Source: Lepidurus packardi
Taxonomy: Eukaryota > Arthropoda > Branchiopoda > Notostraca > Triopsidae
Reading direction: 5' to 3'
Assembly (NCBI GenBank): GCA_023053545.1
Contig: JAKZAN010000005.1
Location: forward strand, 10,230,001 to 10,294,000
Length of the DNA stretch: 64,000 nucleotides
A program made the position numbers and the translations under genes. The notes beneath the pieces are model-generated. The model was not told the DNA's origin. It was given only the letters and a program-made list of their open reading frames with translations, and made no database searches. Shown piece by piece: positions 24,179-36,500 of this stretch (position 1 is its first letter; the number at the start of each line of letters is the position of its first letter).

Positions 24179-26289
24179 TCAATGCCCAGTTATGATATGG
24201 TTATACGTCACGACACCGATACAAAGCGCTGCCCATCCACAAACAAAGTACACCCAAGCCACGTGTCTAAACGGTGACGCATGCTTATTCGCCTGGAGCG
24301 ACAATCCAGCTTTGTTTACGAGATCCTGTCTGGCGTTGTGGGCTAACAAAGCTGGTATCACATACTGAACGCCCGCGCCAGCATAAGACCCCGTAATGCC
24401 CACCAGAAACGAGATATTGCTAGTAGCTAAGGCGATAACGGTAGGTGGGATCAAGGCCAATAAGGGGAAAAGAATGTGTGGAATGTACCAACTGTAGGCC
24501 GATTCGTCTTTAGAGAGCACCAATTGCTTGAGATTATTTCTTAACGTAATGCTCACGACAGGGAAGCTTGTACTTAGGGTAAATACGGGAAAAAGAGCTA
24601 AAAAGTACTGCAGGAAGAGCTCGCCGCCGCCCAGTTCCTCTGAGCAGGAGTTGAAGAAGGTAAGTGTGTACAAACTGTCGATTTGGGTGAAGGCGAAGAT
24701 GCCTGTTAGGGCCAAAAGTAAGTAGATTCCCAAAACTAGGCTATAGTCTATGGATAAGAGACTGTAGAGACGATCTTTCTTTGAAATTGGGGTGATCAGA
24801 GAAGGTAAGGAATGATGACACATGAAAGAGTAAACACAGGAGCCGAAAAGATTGGGAAGACCTGCGAAGTTCGCCACGGCGGGTTGACCTTTATCTGATA
24901 TGCTCGGGTTGCCCAACCGGACACATGCCAAAACAATCATGATCAAAAACGCTGAGTGGTGGGGGAAAAAAAAGAGGAAAAAACACTTGTTAACTTCTCA
25001 GAATATCAGATAACCGATAAGATGAACTGTACCTGTCCAGCGGATCACTGTCGTGAAGAACTGCAGCAATTTTGTTTTCTGCACATTGAAAAAGGCGAAC
25101 GACCCCAAAGTTACCACAAAAATACTCTAAAGTAACCCCACCTGCAATTTTAAGTTTGTATGAATAAAAACTGACGAGTTACTAGAAATAGACGATATGC
25201 GTTGTCTCGAGTGACTTCAGAACCTTCCCAACAGAGTTCTGAATCTCCAATCGTACTGTTACATTCGTGGTCCATTGGAACGAATGTACTATATTAAAAT
25301 ACGAAAAAAAAATAATAAAAAATTTAAACACACGATAATTTCCAAAGTACATAAAGATATTTTGTCAGGTTATTTACCAGGAAATGTCGCGTAAACTTTT
25401 CCCTACTGTGGCCGCGTAAATGGCCAGATCACCATACAAATAAATAGCAATGCAGAGAAAGAACAGATTCGTCCCAACTAAATGAAAACAAATACTTTCA
25501 TACGTGAACTTAAGATTATTTAAATGAGGGAATTTTAAATGATTAACCTTTACTGAAGAACATGTCGGCCATTTTGCCCATTTCAACCGTTTGTTGAATA
25601 TCGCATTCCTGTTCGCTACTGTCGACCAATTCGTGAGTGCTGGCATAATTAGCCACTTGATTCGAAATGACCTGGACTTCCGTGTCGCTCAACTCTTCCT
25701 GGGGAATAAGCGAGTAGCCATGGGTCCCAGGTAAAGGACGAACACGCAATTTCTACGACACAAGGCACACAAGAAAGCGAGACACGAATTTGTTGGAGGG
25801 ACAGGAACGTAACGTAAGCTAAAAGCCCCTTCAAAACACTTTCCCCAAGCTCTTTCTTTCAATGTATTAGTTACTTTTCGGGGAGACGGGGCCGACTGTT
25901 CGGCTGACGGAGAATTCAAACAAGGATTCGATACATTTTGCTGTCTTCTTAATACTGCGTTGGCGACTGCCATCGATTCTACCACAAAGGTTAAGGTCAT
26001 ATAGCTAAAAAAGATCATTAACTTCATAAACATTTAGTTTAAGAATAGAAAGAATATTGGAATTACCTAATAAAACTAAGCATTAGAATAATGCATGTGC
26101 TAAGAAGCCATCCAGCTTGTTGGAAAGCATAAGGCAGCGTAAGCGCACCAGTGCCGATAATTAGGTTGAAAATGTACACTAACCCCACCTAAATAAGTTT
26201 AATTAGTTTTAATAAAAATCTTAGGCATTTTAACAGTAATTTACCAGGGGTGAATAGATGGTTCCGGGAGCGATTGCTGGTCCTGCCAT
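24179..26289 (-). CDS. TMEM104: TMEM104-like polytopic transporter-family protein
   Basis: Eight exons (26245-26289, 26067-26188, 25875-26004, 25548-25752, 25378-25477, 25183-25288, 25033-25126, 24179-24951) give about 524 residues (human 496). The N-terminus GTIYSPLVGLVYIFNLIIGTG and the segments VEMGKMADMFFSK, YLYGDLAIYAA, VYSFMCHHSLPSL and GSYAGAGVQYVIPA are those of TMEM104. The fold is the SLC38-like amino-acid transporter fold, with about ten or eleven membrane helices. The large hydrophilic loop after helix 2 is poorly conserved, as in other species. The substrate is not established for this family. Confidence 0.92.
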
Positions 26290-27392
26290 ATTTGAGAATT
26301 TTCCTTTATGATTAACTGTTTTATAGGGACTTGTAGGATGAAAACAACCAAGAAAATGCGTGCGATTTCAAGTCTAGATTCGGTTGATTGACGGGATTAT
26401 GACTAGCATCAGCTTCGCATTGGGCATGATAGGGAACTGACACTGACAAGGGATTTTACGGAGGTCAGTACATCCTTCCAATCTGGGGTCAATCATAATC
26501 TACGAAACAAAATGCGTTTTTTCGACGTCAGGTATGCTATCCATGCTTAAATAAACGAAGATAGGAGACTCGAGACTTCTGGGCTTTACGTAAGAGATTA
26601 CTGATTAACTAAGCCAACACAGCAGACTTGAAGGAGACCGACGTAAAAGTCAATGGGAATTGGGAGGCTTGTGGATGTTGCTATGTTATGTAAAGCAAAG
26701 GCGGGTTTTATCAGAGTAATTGCACTTTTTTGGTTGTGGCCGCCTTAATCAGTTAATCACAAGTGAAGCTTTTTACGACCTACGATTCTAGTCAAGATAA
26801 GAAAAACAAGTTCGAAGTACAAGTATACTTCACATTTACATCTTTCTGTACAATAGGACTCTTTGTTTACATCTAGTCCAAGCCTGGTGAGACGGTTTTC
26901 TTAATGGTTCTCCCCAAAGAACGCCGCACTTCGAAAGCGTTTAAGAATTAAGTGGTTTGAACTTTGGGTTAAACTGTAATGAAACGTGAATTAAAAAATT
27001 GATAAGAATGAATGTTTATGAGTTGGAGAAAATTCTATTATTAAGTTCAGAGCATTGTTTCAGATTTTGGAGTAGTCACTGTTTCACACAATAAAAGTTT
27101 CAAGAAAATCACCAAGGATGATCAACTTAAAAGTATATGAATAAACAATGAAATAATGAGTTGGCGAGATTTTTAGAGGAATAACTTAGTTGATACTAAT
27201 CCTCGTAGAAAAATGCGACAAGAAAAACTATCGCCGGCCTCGTGACCAAAATGTCAAGGAAAATGTCACTAAGGAGTTTTCTAAATACTACTGTAATCTT
27301 TGAGGGTTTCCAGGACTAGAGATCGGATACAAAATTGGTTGACGGCACGCAATAATATAGACAGCGGAGTTCGAAAGGGGTCCCCGCCATCA
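26290..27392. other. Intergenic stretch
   Basis: This holds the 5' side of TMEM104 and the 3' flank of the G-gamma gene. I see no gene, RNA or clear repeat in it. Confidence 0.45.
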
Positions 27393-27975
27393 TTACATGA
27401 TGACACATTTGCCCTTTTCGGCCCAGGGATTGTTCTTTTTATCCGGAGCGTGTATTAGCGGATCCGTTTTCTCGTTTTCTTCCACATATTCTCGTAACCT
27501 ACACAAAAGACACACAAGTATATCAGTGGTAATGCTTTTCGGGCACACAAGCTTCAAATGGGGGGCGAACAGCCCTCTACGCAAGGGCTGTGAGTTGGTC
27601 ACGTGAGTAACTGCTCAGAAAAATCAATACTTCGAACGAAAGAGCAAGTGGAGAGCAAAAAAAAGCCACAAAGCAAAGTAATCTTCTAATATAAATTCCA
27701 CTAAAAATTCGGCAAATAAATACAAGTCTGAATCTGAAGCACTGAAGTAAACAAATTCACTCCTTAAAGTCACAAAGGAAAAGTAAACGGAAACTTTAAC
27801 GCACAGTTGAGATAACAGAAACCAATACTTAAGCCATCTAAAAAGGGTCTAGGATCTAATTTTGAACATTTGAATTTTGAACTTACGCAGCAATGGACTT
27901 TGATAACGGCCACCGTTCCATGGTTGCTTGATACTTCATATTCTCGATCTGCTTTCTTAGCATATCCTTATCCAT
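27393..27975 (-). CDS. G-protein gamma subunit (Ggamma30A/GNG13 type)
   Basis: Exons 27887-27975 and 27393-27498 give 64 residues from the first ATG. Core motifs are [43 protein letters not shown] and the C-terminal CaaX box CVIM. The protein should pair with a G-beta subunit and be prenylated at the membrane. Drosophila Ggamma30A, used in phototransduction, is the closest match I know. In-frame codons upstream of the ATG read LDPAILAQ, matching the family N-terminus MDP..L..MD, but with CTG (27997-27999) in place of the expected ATG. Confidence 0.92.
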
Positions 27976-28731
27976 TTGGGCTAATATGGCGGGATCCAGC
28001 TTGAAGAGTTAAAGGGAACGTACGGGCCTTTTATAGACTTTCTAACCCCACGGAAATAGTCACGTGACCTAAGGAGCAAGCGCAGCTTCGTACACAATTT
28101 CCCTCGTTATTAACACTGCTGGGCAGTAGTAATTTTAATACTTTCTAATAATATTAGATTTTATTAAATGTTTCACTACAAGTTTACAACGTCTTCAATC
28201 TTCGGAGGACAGCCGACTAATGAAAGTCTCTACGAAGCTTTCCGTAATATCTTCGAGGTCGGCCAGGCCAGGTGGAAGAAGTCATAGGATTTCTACCGTA
28301 ATCCTCTTGCACGCTGAAGGTTTCTGATCCGTTTTGGCTACCCATTTCCGTTGCTCTATTTTTTATCGTAACCTTTCCTAACAAATTTTAGTCATCTCAA
28401 ATTATGTACAAATGCCAATCCATGTCAATAAACTATCGAAAGAACATAGAACAGAGCTCAAAAATTCCGTTTCGCCCATAAAAATCTACCGGTGTATTCC
28501 CTCTCCGCAGTAGGTTATATTTCTTCTCAGCATAGAGTAACGGCTGCTGGAGGCGTGGCTACCCTTTACACGCTACTAATGACAAGCCTTCTCAAAAAGT
28601 AGGCTGCTAGACGTACAAATCACTGATCTTGGAGGCGTGGCTTTCAATAGTGTTTACATCGTAACTCAGCCAAACCACAAATGTATATTTTTCCCGTTTT
28701 GTGTCCTGATAGTTATGTTAAATCATCCTGA
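27976..28731. promoter_or_regulatory. Head-to-head interval of Ggamma and INPP5E
   Basis: Two start codons point away from each other across 756 bases. On the Ggamma side there is a TATA box. Two copies of GGAGGCGTGGCT lie at about 28551 and 28631 on the INPP5E side. No gene is seen. Confidence 0.5.
28028..28035 (-). promoter_or_regulatory. TATA box of the G-gamma gene
   Basis: Read on the minus strand the sequence is CTATAAAAGGCCC. It places transcription start roughly 30 bases further on, just before the coding start, so the 5' leader would be very short. Confidence 0.6.
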
Positions 28732-31049
28732 ATGCAATCTCGCTTAAGCGGAATGGCCAGTAGACTTATTTCGTCCAAATTTGTGAGTTCTAAACAGCGT
28801 CCATTATCCACCACAATGTCAGAAATGGACATGAAACCCACTGCTACCAGCATCAATCCGCATAAACCCAATCTAGTCCTTTCCCAACCCAAAACTATCC
28901 CTGTTCTACGCAAAGTTCATAGCCTGGCTTCCATAGATCCTAGTCATCTACCACCTGTGAAAAATTACCAAAAACACACACATAATAAAGGTAGCCCCGC
29001 CCCTCACAAAGCACACCATTTCTCTACCAATGTCACCAAACTGCCTGCTCTTTTAACTCCACTCGCTTTAGGCGCTATAAACATGCCGTTTGAATCCAAA
29101 GAGACATCAAATTTGCTGGGCAGTCCCAATAAGTTATCCTCTTCCTCTTCTTGCTACAATCTCCAAGATATGCCTGAATTCACACCCGAAATACCAGAAC
29201 AGACGTTGTCCCCTTCATTCCATAACTCCAACTCTAACCAAGCCACACCCAGTTTAAGTCTACAGTCAGCCACAGCCAGCGACGAAGGTTGGGCGAGCGA
29301 AGACTTTGTGGAAAATTCAAATCAACCTTCTCCGGACCACGATCAAACTTATATTAACTTTACCGCCCAATCAAATTCGTCAAATGGCACAGCAAGTACT
29401 TGCCATAGTTGTACTAGTCAAAGAGTCTCGGTTCAACAAGCCAGAAGTCGGTAAGTTCTTAATTCCACCTTCCCGGAAGGAAATCGGAGCGTTCATACTA
29501 TTACAATATTTTGTTTTTGAAGTTAATTAAAACTTTAAACACCTTGAACAAAAACATCTAATTAAAAGCATCGTAATAACATCTCCATTAAAATTTGCGT
29601 TGGGGGCCACTCCCAAAAACTTAAGTGGCCCCCCAAAACGCACATTTTAGTGGAGAAAGGCGAGGGGATCACTAAATGTGTACCCATTTTTTAGGAATTA
29701 TTTGCAAGGAAGCATTGGATCGTGTGGTTTGCTGGGTTCAAACGAGTTAAAACGCATTTTTCCGTCGAAAAAACTGCACATCTTCGTCGGGACATGGAAT
29801 ATGAACGGGAAAGCGCCTCCCGCGGGACTCGACGAACTTTTGCTTCCGTCACACTTAGATATCATTCCAGATTTGGCGTGCATCACCAGCCAAGAATCTC
29901 ACCCTGACCGTGAAAGCTGGGAGATTAATTTGCAAGCCACATTGGGACCGAGTCACGTCCTCTTTCACTCGCTTGCCTATGGGACGCTCCACATGGCCAT
30001 TTTCCTGCGTCGAGATTTGATTTGGGTCTGTTCCGAGCCGGAAGAAAGTTGGTTCAGTACCCGGCCTGGCTCTGCGTTTAAAACCAAAGGAGCAGTCGCC
30101 ATCAGTTTCTCGGTTTTTGGGACAAGTTTTTTGTTTGTGGGCTGTCATCTGACGGCTCATGATGAGAAAGTCAATGAGCGAGTTGCTGACGTGAAGCGTA
30201 TTGCAACCAACCTTAATTTGCCCAAATTGCTCCCCGTGAGAAATAAGCAAAAAGGTAGGAAACGATTGGTTTCTTTTGTTTGAAAACTAGCGTAACAGTT
30301 TTTCTTTCGTTTCCGGTGGGAACGAAGATGCGACGCATAACTTTGACTGCGTTTTCTGGTCTGGTGATCTCAACTTTCGGCTCGATTTACCTCGTCAAAA
30401 AGTGTTGGATTTTGTAAACACTAGTCAAGTCAATCTAGTCAATATTGATGAACTACTTAAAAATGATCAACTTCGAAAACTGATGCACAACGGTACCGTG
30501 AATGTTTGTAGTCTTTAGTTTAAGTAGCTTTACAGCATGAATTTTTATAAGCTACAGAATTGTATAGGGGTTGAAGCTTATAGTCGAATACTTTTAGGAA
30601 AAGTCTTACGAGGGTTCCACGAAGCGCCTATTACATTCTATCCTACTTACAAATACACGCCAGGTACCAACAGTTTCGAGAATTCAGCCAAGCAGCGTGT
30701 ACCGTCTTACACGGATCGGATCATCTATAAAGAGCGCAAACCGAATGTCATTCAAGTGGGACATTACCAGTCTGTCATGGGCCTCAATACTTCAGACCAT
30801 AAGCCAGTATGGGGTATTTTTACTGCCAACTTGAAACCTGGCAAAGACACGTACGTATAACTTTTCTCCTAAGAATGATAAGATTCCATCGCTATTATTG
30901 TTGATTTTCTGTTTTGGGCATTTGAAAACAGAATTCCCTTAGCGGCTGGCATTTTTAACCGCACGGTGTACGTGGAAGGGATTAAAAAGCGTCTTCAAAA
31001 CTCGGAATTGCAAGAAAGATCCAACAACTCGACGTGTTCAATTCAGTGA
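28732..31049 (+). CDS. INPP5E: Phosphoinositide 5-phosphatase, INPP5E type
   Basis: Exons 28732-29450, 29695-30254, 30328-30492, 30598-30850 and 30932-31049 give 604 residues (human 644). Residues 1-240 are low-complexity and Ser/Pro-rich. The inositol-polyphosphate 5-phosphatase domain (about 268-570) shows FVGTWNMNG, TSQESHPD, GCHLTAHDEKVNER, FWSGDLNFR, QRVPSYTDR and TSDHKPVWG. The C-terminus CSIQ is a CaaX box, as in INPP5E (CSVS in human), so the enzyme should be prenylated. The enzyme removes the 5-phosphate from PI(4,5)P2 and PI(3,4,5)P3 and in animals acts mainly in cilia. The stop is only 62 bases from the next gene's stop, tail to tail. Confidence 0.93.
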
Positions 31050-31111
31050 AAATATATATAAATGTCCCAAAAAGTCAGCGTTCTCGTAATACATGCTATC
31101 GCCTCTTGTAA

Positions 31112-33149
31112 CTATAACTGCGTAATTACGTCAATTTTGATGCCTTTGGAAGCAGCAGAGTTTTCATGGGCCCGGCTCAGCAAACTCGAGCCCGAATGCG
31201 CTGAGCTGACTGGTGAAGGCGTAGCACTTTGATAAGCCAACGCCTGAGTAATTAAAAACGAAAGATGTAAACATAAGACTTGATTATTCACAAAAATGTC
31301 GAATGTCAAGTTCAAACCTGTGCAGACTGTTGACGTTGGTAACGCCGGAGGACACGCTCCGCCCAATTGAGCAATCTTGGCCAATCAGCGGGGAGAGTTC
31401 GAATATGTTCATCGGGACGGTTAAGCAGGGATAAAACACGTGCCAAATCTCTCAAAACGGCTCTAAACAGAAAAAGAAATTACGATAAGCGTTCATACAC
31501 TGCAAACATTTACCTGTAAGCTCTGGCTTTTGAATCAGCTCCGGATTCGCAGCCTCGTTGCAATCGTCGGAACTTCCTACGAGTTTCGTCGAGCATTTGC
31601 AGGAAAATATGCAAATCATTGCGAAGACGGGTCAAATGGCTCAAAAACTTTTGCCGTTCAGGGTCGTCCAACTCGAGAATCATCTTAGTTGGAGAAATAG
31701 TGACTTTTTTGGCCGGGTTTTCCATATCTTTGAGCTTATTGCGACGTTTGCGAATACAAATGAACATCCCGATAATGACCCCAATTAGAATCGCTCCGAT
31801 GCAACTGGTAGCTACAATTATCGCCAAGTGACGCCCTGAAATTCCAACATCCTCCCATATGCTCCTGTGGCCTACAACAGTAAAACAGAGTAGCGTCTTA
31901 TAAATGCACTTTGTGCGATAAGATAGACAAAAATGTAAAGTAGGATCATTTCTACCCAAATCAAGACTGAAATTACGTTGAATCGTTGGAAATTTTCTTT
32001 GCAACTTTTAGCTTCCTATAGTACTTATAGCCATGTGCGTAAAATAATAATAGTCATGCACTGCGTCAGCTTACGATGCTGAAAGGGACCATACCGCTAA
32101 ACATACAGCCGATAAGATCTTTTAAAAATAAAAACAAGAAAACCCAATAAAGCACAGATACGTACAGTAATGAAACTATTGATCGAAACTATTAACGAAA
32201 CTATCGCTAGCTTCACGGATCGACTGCAAATTGACCAATGACTGCTTTTCCATGGTTTTGATCAATCCTGTCGTTTGAAGCCTACTTGTTATAGGCAGAG
32301 TTCTCAACACAATATCCCTTCTAAACTCCCCAGTCAATTAAATGAACATGTCATGAACCTGTTCACTGAATTGACTGGGGAGTTTAGAAGGAATTTTCCT
32401 ACGTAAACATACTAGTAGTCTGGAAATGACATGATTGGTCAAAACGGCGTAAATGCAATGTTATTGGAAATTATTGGAATGTTAAATGCGAAGTTCATGT
32501 AGCGCGATCAATAGTTTCGTTATACAAAGCGTCGAAAATAATGCAAAAGGAAAAGAAAGGACAAATGCTATTTGTTGCACCTATACAAACGTGTCCTTGT
32601 AAGTTAGACGAAGATGCCACATCCATCGAATAACCAATAGGACATCCGGCAGTACAAGTTCGTGTATCGACCATTAGCCACAAGAGTTGGGAACATCTCA
32701 CGCACTGACCTTCCTCATTACACTCTGAACATCCTTCGGAGGCACGACATGGATACCTCAAGTAGGCATCTGCGGAATAGGACAAGGCAACAAAAAATCA
32801 GCGTAACCTCTTCAAACAAAAACTAAAGGTTAAAAAGTCCCCAGCCTTGACTTGTCAGTCTCAAACCATGTCAAAACCACAAAGGCAAAATATTTCCTTC
32901 ACTTTCGAGCTAATGTGGAAACAACAACGCAATCGCATGGCTAATTTAACCACCTGAACTTTCTCTACGCATCGCATACACCTTAACCGACTTGTTCAAG
33001 CATGAACCGAACATGGTTCTAAGACACTATGTAGCAGTTTGCGAGTTTACCGGAATACTCGAAGCTAACCTCATCTGTTTCCACTACAAAAAATAAAAAA
33101 ATCCCTTACCACGAGCCTCTACCACTGTAGCTATCTTAACTTGATCCAT
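31112..33149 (-). CDS. Unrecognised single-pass membrane protein, Cys-rich ectodomain
   Basis: Exons 33110-33149, 32581-32769, 31514-31871, 31318-31462 and 31112-31243 give about 287 residues. A cysteine-rich segment resembling a furin-like repeat (CRASEGCSECNEEGQCVRC...CTAGCPIGY) precedes one strong transmembrane helix (HLAIIVATSCIGAILIGVII) and a basic stop-transfer (CIRKRRNK). The cytoplasmic part is helical and charged. The first exon (MDQVKIATVVEAR) fits in phase but gives no signal peptide, so the true start may lie elsewhere; an alternative frame begins near 32940. I do not recognise the family. It may be conserved among arthropods. Confidence 0.65.
32322..32396. repeat. Short hairpin element, copy 2
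   Basis: A near-perfect palindrome with arms TCCCTTCTAAACTCCCCAGT and its complement around a ~25-base loop. The same family as 23453-23548. It lies in intron 2 of the membrane-protein gene. Confidence 0.65.
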
Positions 33150-33521
33150 TTTACTCCAAATTATTAAAACTCCACAGCTTTTTTCGTAACTCACATCACC
33201 TTCACAAATACCACACACGAAACGATCAAAAGGTACATGACGTTTGACTCAGACGCTTCAAGTTAGAGGAATTTACTTTTAATAGATAGACAATACAACT
33301 CTTTACAACCATGTCACTGCAAGTTTCCGGTGCGAGTAACGGAGCACTGAATGGAACCATCAACCATGTGCTACCTTCCTTTTGTTTTTTCCCAGCTTCT
33401 CCCCGTTCTCAAGCCCCAACCTTAGTACCACCCGCAAGACTTTTCTTTTGGCTCCAAGGCATCTTTCGATCCATCATATCCGAAACCTTCCCAGCATTTT
33501 CGGGAATGTCATCACACAATT
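33150..33521. other. Intergenic stretch
   Basis: This is the 372-base gap between the membrane-protein start and the EXO70 stop. A 90-codon plus-strand open frame overlaps it but lies partly antisense to the last EXO70 exon and looks spurious. Confidence 0.5.
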
Positions 33522-36500
33522 TTAGGCTGCCACGTCAAAGAACGTATCAATCAACGAAGAAACTTGGGCTGGGTTATACTTGATGTACTTATCCACATTC
33601 TTGGTGAAATGCACTGAGCTATACCTGGGGAAATTTTTATTATTTTTTAACAAGAATTCACTAAAAACAGTAACTTTTCTTATCAGTATTTTCAAGAATA
33701 ATAATAAGAATCTAATGGAACAAGAACGAGAATAAGAATTTAAGAAAGAAAGTGATTTTACTTGTCGTAAAAGCTGTGATACTTTGGTAAGATATACTCT
33801 TTGTTATCGCGCTTTAGACTTTCGCGTAACTCAATGTCCGGAACGGAATAACTGCGTTGTTGGTGCGCAATGTCCTCTAATTCGCGGTTAAGTACCTAAA
33901 ATAACATTTAGTATGAAAAGGACTCTGCAGCTAACCTCAATAGAAAGTGCCATACCGTAAATTTGTCTTTGATGAGGTTCTTGTCTTTGTCGCGCAATTT
34001 GCCTTGTAAGAATGTCAAGGGAATATCGTCTACCGTCATGGGAGTTAAAACTTTGGACCACGTACTAGAAATGGAGAAAAAATAGTGAAAAAGAAAATTA
34101 TTAAGTGGGGAAAATGGGAGTGAAAATTCTGAGAACAAAGTGAAAAAGCTCGCCTTTGGAAGTAGAGCCGTTTTTGCTCGGACATCATGTCCAAGTAAAT
34201 GGTTTCTGCTTCCGGTTCCAACAATTTGACCAGTGGCAAAAGAGCCGCTCTCTGCAGAGCTTTCAGGATGTAATGGTTATTATTAAGCCGGAACAAGGCT
34301 TTGAGGCAGACATCGCTATAAGCGTCGCTCTTGGTCATTAATGTGAGGTTCAGTTGCACCAAAACTCGCTCTGCAAATCATCATAAAAAAGCTATAAACT
34401 TCTCACTCAATTTGTTCTTAGCCCCAAATCCATTTGACATTCAATTAACCCGTATTTACCAGAACCTTTCTAAAGGAGGGTATATTTTAAAATTACTCGT
34501 CTGATTTACAAATTTAAAAGGTTTTAAATCCTACCCTTCCTTCCCACTTGTAATATAGTCAAATCTAGTAATATTATGTAAAATCAAATGACCAATAAAT
34601 AGACTGGCAAAAGACTGTTGCCTACGCCGGTTTCTAAACTAAAATTTAGTAACCGGCTAAAGTTTAGTAAAAGTTTTAAATATTTGGACTTAATTTGTTA
34701 ATATACACTAAAATTAAGAACAAACGAAACTAATTATCCAAATTAAAAAATCGTGAAAACGGAACTTAATTTTCATGATTGTCCATGTCTATTAAGAAAA
34801 AAATATTAAACCCGCAAATGCGTCAGAAAGAGAACGGAATTTCAAAGCGAGCAGACGGAATTTCTTCATTTTGGACGCCACCGCACTTGTGAGATTTAAT
34901 GTGCGTTCAAGTCATATTACTTGGTGAATTATCTTAAGAATAATGTTCTGAATTTCATCAACCCATACTTTCTGCAATTCAGCACAAACGTGTGTTAAAC
35001 AGGTTAGTGAATAGTTCCATTTGTCGATATAAAATGTCTTTGAACGTTTTACGCAAAAGTGTGACATTTCCTCATTCTAAGGTATTCTGGCTATAAACGT
35101 GACTTTTACTTTAAAATATTCCAAGGCCAATTTATATGCAGTACAGTAACGCAAATAAACTTCATATAAGAAAAGTAGGACGCATATTAGGCCTAATAAA
35201 TTCTAGTATAGCTATAAAGCACTCTTATTTTAGAAGCTTCGGCTGAGTTATAGTACATAGCTTCACCGAAGCGTTAATAAGCACACATAGTTGGGGAAAG
35301 CGGGACTTACTGATATATAAGCCCAACACAGCTTTATGTTTCTCGAGTTTCGGCCAACTGACCAGATTGGGTGGTAATTGCTGGGCGTAAGTAGGATCTT
35401 GGACTAGAAGCGGTCCCAAAGTTTCTCCATAATCGGCCAATTGCTCAAGCAATATGAGAATGTTTAACGTAAGCTCGAAAACTGTGCCGTCTTTGGGCAG
35501 CGGTGTGAAATTATCATTGCGAACCCACTCAACCAGTTCTTCCAAGGCTTTCCCGCTCTAAATAAGTTAAAACAACAACTCGTGTGGAAAGTTTTCCATT
35601 TCCCGCACTGTTCATACCGTTTCATGAAAGGTTTTAATGACGTCATGGAACTTCTTTCGAACGCTCGTCTCGCAGCCTTCCAACAACGCATCCCATTCAG
35701 CTTTTAAGGAAACGAGATGTTTCAAGATAGGAAAAACGGATAAAACCGCGCCGAAATCTTGCCTCGTGATACTTTTTTTCGACCGCGAAGACAAACTCTG
35801 AGAGTGAAAAAAAATATGCAAACTTCTTCTTCTTTTTTTTAAGAATATTTGAGTAATTACGTCTGCGTCTTGAAAGATGGCTTCTAAAGCATCTCGGATA
35901 ATAATAGAAAGTACGGATTTATGGTGCTGTAGTGGAATGATCCCAATCATAAGCTGTAATTCGGATTGCAAAAGCTTTAACGCAGCAGTAAAACCGGTTA
36001 AGAACCATAGAATTTCGTGGTCTTCGACATGATCTTCCTTAGCATCACCTGGAAAAAATCGTGAGACAGTAGGATAACTGCCTCTTACCTTCTTTTTTCA
36101 CTTTCTTTCATGTTTTGCGTGTGTGTGTGTGTGTTTTACCTGCAGTGGGACGTCTGGAACTCAGCGCTAAACCGGTTGACTGTTCCAAGGTTTGGGAGGC
36201 TTTCATAAGCATGCGATTCGCCTTTTTCTCCAATCTGAGGAAGAATTACTAGAAGTTAATTAGACAAAAAAATTAAGGACAAATTGTACAATTGCTGAAT
36301 CCGTTTCGAGGTCTTGCGACTGGGGGTGTCATAGCGGTTGATAGGTTTTCCTTTCTGGTTTACCTAAAGCCACACAGTAGTTAGAAAACCTGAAAATCTG
36401 TCCCGAAAAAATCCCAGACACTTACAAAATAAAATCCGCAAAAAAATATATGTAAAAACACCGAAAGTTTTAAGGGAGACATGGGTTTACCAATGAAGGA

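Noticed and set aside
33311-33583. 90-codon plus-strand open frame
   Set aside because: Overlaps the antisense of the last EXO70 coding exon and shows no family features.
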